Shown: positions 60,829 through 64,000 of the stretch, one piece after another
Position numbering within the stretch: the first letter of the stretch is position 1
Layout: the number at the start of each line of letters is the position of its first letter
Origin: Heterodera schachtii
Taxonomy: Eukaryota > Nematoda > Chromadorea > Rhabditida > Heteroderidae
Direction: 5' to 3'
Assembly (NCBI GenBank): GCA_023374025.1
Contig: SIJG01000001.1
Location: 2,479,787-2,543,786 of the forward strand
Length of the DNA stretch: 64,000 bases
The notes under the pieces: generated by a model
The model's input: the letters and a program-made list of their open reading frames with translations, nothing else
What the model was told of the DNA's origin: nothing
Databases searched by the model: none
Made by a program: the position numbers and the translations under genes

Positions 60829-61559
60829 TAGAGTGCCACGGGACCGGGAATTTTTGCAAAAACCGGGACCGGGACTTGCCGGGACCTGAGAAGCCGGGAC
60901 CGGGACCTCGATTTTTTTTTCGGGACCGGGACCGGGAACCGGGACCAACCGGGAATTTTTAAAAATTCAAAAAATTCAAAAATTTTTTAAAAAATTCAAA
61001 TTTTAATTTTTTCAACTGAAAATAATACAAAATTAAATTTTTATTTTGTTTTTTATTTAATAAAATCCAAAAGTTAAAGCTAAATTAAATTAATGGAAAT
61101 TTTCAAATCAAATTTTCTTCAGTCATTTCAAACAATTAATCATTTTTTGGACTAAATGATTGAATATTATTATAAATTAATATTTGCTTTTCACATCACA
61201 TTTTTTCGGCGCGCTTTTTCAAAAAACTTTTGGGAAAGAAGGGGTCCGGTGGTGCCGATAGGCGCCGCCGGGGGAAATTTTGAAATTTGGGTGTAATTTG
61301 TTAACAGATTTTCAACAAACGTTGGTTTTTGGGATTATTAAGCTCAATTGGTAGGATTTTCATTTAAAAAATGATAAAATATGTATCAATTAAAAAAAAC
61401 TATGAGGAATCATATTTTTGCTTGTTTTTCCCGGTTCCCGGTTGCCCTACCAGGACCGGGACCGGGACCTGAGCTTTTCAAAATCCTGGAACCGGGACCG
61501 GGACCTCGGATGACCGGGAATTCCCGGCCCGGTCCCGGTCCCGGTCCCGTGGCACTCTA
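60829..61559. mobile_element. 731-bp hAT-type MITE with CGGGAC repeats
   Basis: The ends are inverted repeats of about 20 bp (tagagtgccacgggaccggg). The flanking 8-mer gttt attt (60,821-60,828 and 61,560-61,567) is a perfect target duplication. Both subterminal regions are packed with cgggaccgggac arrays, the same theme as the elements at 14,501 and 20,014. The interior holds the gccgataggcgccgccggg core shared with 33,246 and 36,140. No transposase. Confidence 0.9.
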
Positions 61560-62446
61560 GTTTATTTCGTAAGTTTAAATATGTATGTACATAGGTAAGT
61601 ATGTACATATGTATTAAACCAAACTGTAAAATAAAGAAATTTGTAGTTTTTAGTTAATTAATGATTTATCAAGTTTTGACTTATACTAAAAAACAAAATT
61701 TTAAATAATAAAATTCCAGCAGCGATGAAAGAAAAAGGAAGATGGACGAACGACAGAAGTAGAAAAATGGTGGAGGAGAGGGGGGGGGGAGTACGAATTG
61801 CCAATTTACGTCGTTTGATGGGAGAAAAGCGAACAAAATGATAAGCGAAATTGAAGGTGAGGAGGGGGCAATGCCCCGAAGGGCCAATTCGAAGCAAAGA
61901 GAAGTGTCCGATGATCAAAGACAATCGTTCAAATACAGTGAACCACGGAGCGGAGAATTGTGAGAATAGGAGCAAACGCCGAAAAAAAGCGATGACTCAT
62001 CATTCTGTGATCAAAGAGTGCCGACAAAGGGCAATTAGCTGGTCAATTTAACCACGGACAAATTAAAATGGCATTTCCAACTCTTTGGCAGGCATTTTTG
62101 CCGAATATTGGCCATGACAAATTGCTCATCTCCCAATTCCGTTTTTGCTCCCTTTCGCTGCATTTTTTCAACAGTTCATTTTATCTATTTATCAGTACAT
62201 TATTCAACGTCATTTAGTAATTATTTTCTTTTTTGCAATTTCAATTAGTGTTTGCCGTTAGCTGATTAAAAATTGTCGTTCATCGGATAAAGTCGTAAAA
62301 CGTAAGCAGAAAGTATAAATGTAATTATAAAATATAATTCTGTTGTACCCAAAAATGATAAGAAAAGTGATGAGTTATTTTGTTCATTCTTCAAAAAGTC
62401 AATTAAAAATTTAAATTGACGAAATTTAAAATGAAATTTAAAAAAA
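61560..62446. other. Intergenic, no gene seen
   Basis: It includes atgtatgtacata words near 61,580-61,615 and a G-rich stretch near 61,775-61,791. No coding feature is supported. Confidence 0.5.
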
Positions 62447-63481
62447 TTAGAAAATTGTCTTTATTGCTCTCAAAGAATGCCAATAGATGGTCCATTTTTG
62501 GCACTTCGTTCCGCGCGCCCTCCGCCTGCGCCGTCTGCGCCGCTTTCCGAGTGCACCCGGCAACAGCCCTGGCGACGAACCGTCCGGCAAAAAGCCGCCA
62601 AGGCCAAGCCCCGTGGGCAGACCGAACCCACCAAGTCCACCAGTTCCAAGTCCACCAGCTCCAAGTCCCCCAATTCCAAGTCCTCCAGTTCCAAGTCCAC
62701 CCAAAGTGCTCAGTCCCCCGCCAAGTCCACCGAGTCCACCTGAAAGAATTGTAAAAATGAAAACCCATTGGGAAAGCATGGGAAAAGCATTGATATGTAC
62801 CAAGGCCAAAACCGCCACCGGTGGCCAATCCGGGCGGGCAAAGACCCCCAAGGCCGCCGAGTCCACCGCCAAGGCCACCGACACCCAACCCTGGTGGGCA
62901 TAAGCCTCCAACTGCTGCTCCACCTCCACAACCGCAGCCGCAACAACAGTCTCCGCAGCATCCGCACCCGCCACACCCTCCGTAACCGACGCCGCATCCG
63001 CTGAGACCTTAAAAAAGGGGAAGCGATTCGGGTGATCGCCGTTACACAATATTAGAGAAAAGAGCTTTTTTCAAGGCCTTGATCAACATAAACACTGACT
63101 TAGGCCCGCTGTGCTGAGTCCGGGCGGGCAGAGGCCGCCAAGGCCACCGCCAAAGTTAAGCCCTGGCGGGTAAAGTCCGCCCATGCCGACGCAACCGCCG
63201 CCACCACCACAACAGCAATCACAACAGTCACAACACTGCGGACACAAAAGGGAGGTGGGAGGAGAGGAGGACAAATGACACAACTGCAACAACTGAAAAG
63301 GACAAATGGACAAAGTAAAAGGGGGGAGGGGAGGGAATAGGAAAAGCGAATTATCGAAATTTGCTATTTGTTTGGCAAAAATTGCTGTTTTGCCCCAATT
63401 TATGACCAACTTTGCTGTGAAGGCGATGCCGAAGAGGATGATAATGATGATGAAGATATTTTGTTGATTTTGTGCCACCAT
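62447..63481 (-). CDS. Glycine/cysteine-rich secreted protein with basic tail
   Basis: Four exons (63,407-63,481; 63,100-63,235; 62,801-63,007; 62,447-62,739) with GT-AG introns give 236 aa. Exon 1 is a signal peptide (MVAQNQQNIF then a run of Ile, ending AFTA). The mature part begins with a Cys cluster (CCDCCDCCC), has four (Y/C)PPGL motifs following GGL, a second CGCC/DCCCG cluster, then GGLG-type repeats and a highly basic segment (GKRRRRRRRRARG) near the C-terminus. It resembles nematode glycine-rich cuticle or secreted structural proteins but I do not recognise a family. The extracellular role is inferred from the signal peptide only. Confidence 0.75.
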
Positions 63482-64000
63482 TTTTCTTGTTGAATCGGCT
63501 GCAACATTTTTTCAGCAGTTTTAACTCAGAAGAAATTGATCAATCAGAAAATGCAGAACCCATCGGCGGAATGCAATGAAGTTGCAACTGCAGCGACTGT
63601 TTGTCCCTCCGTTTGTCCCCCTTTTCCCCCTCTCCCCCTCCTCCGTCCATCCGTCCGTTCGTCCCCCTTTCTTCGAATGCCCCCCCCCCCCCCTCATATT
63701 TGCCCCCGCGTGTCCCAATTATCCGTCCGTGTGTCCATTGTGTGTTGCTTCGTTCTTTCATTCGCACAGTCTCGACACTCTCGACAGTGGTTGATCAACT
63801 GCTTTCAACAATGGCCAGCCACACAACGGCGATGATCAGCAGAGCACGGACTTGATCATCGGTTGATTAAGGACCGGATGGAGCGCAGTTAAGCGGACGC
63901 CGGTGATTATGGCCATCAAAAGAAGAAGATGTTGCGCAATTGGACAAAAAAAAGGAAAGGAAGGACCTGTCCTATGGCCACGGCTTCTCCTCCCCCCACG
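63482..64000. other. Upstream flank of the Gly/Cys-rich gene, no gene seen
   Basis: Contains ccgtccgt-type and C-run simple repeats (about 63,645-63,695). Open frames on both strands are low-complexity. The window ends without another recognisable exon. Confidence 0.5.

Overview
This window is eukaryotic and almost certainly nematode. It holds short-intron, multi-exon genes on both strands: ribosomal proteins L27a and P1, an E2 enzyme, protein kinase D with a DKF-1-like activation loop, an alpha-type Cys-loop receptor subunit, and homologues of MFSD8/CLN7, TMEM144 and AF9/ENL. Four of roughly 80 introns that I modelled have GC-AG ends. I recall such introns being reported as unusually common in cyst nematodes, so a plant-parasitic tylenchid such as Globodera or Heterodera is my best guess. 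That identification is inference.

Layout. 1-13,450: tandem satellite, 672-bp monomer, about 20 copies, with local five-monomer higher-order structure. 13,450-14,950: AT-rich spacer with small hAT-type MITEs. 14,950-19,957: Ty3/gypsy LTR retrotransposon with identical 228-bp LTRs and a 5-bp target duplication; its reading frame is interrupted by one UAG and one frameshift. 19,905-25,139: a 2.6-kb non-genic segment present twice in tandem, duplicated after the retroelement inserted. 25,140-25,760: a foldback repeat related to the satellite.

25.8-64 kb is gene-rich. In order: E2 ubiquitin-conjugating enzyme (+); small single-pass membrane protein (-); divergent Plus-3-like protein (+); RPL27A (+); RPLP1 (+); two tandem TMEM144-like genes (-, -); protein kinase D (+); GuaD-like deaminase (+); AF9/ENL-type YEATS protein (-); Cys-loop receptor subunit (-); MFSD8-like transporter (-); glycine/cysteine-rich secreted protein (-). 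I see no operonic pathway linking them; only RPL27A and RPLP1 are functionally related neighbours, both translational.

Exon boundaries were worked out by hand from splice signals and reading-frame phase. Several complete models close in frame with expected family lengths (PKD 979 aa, MFSD8 543 aa, RPL27A 147 aa, RPLP1 113 aa, deaminase 158 aa). Names rest on recalled family motifs, not on database searches.
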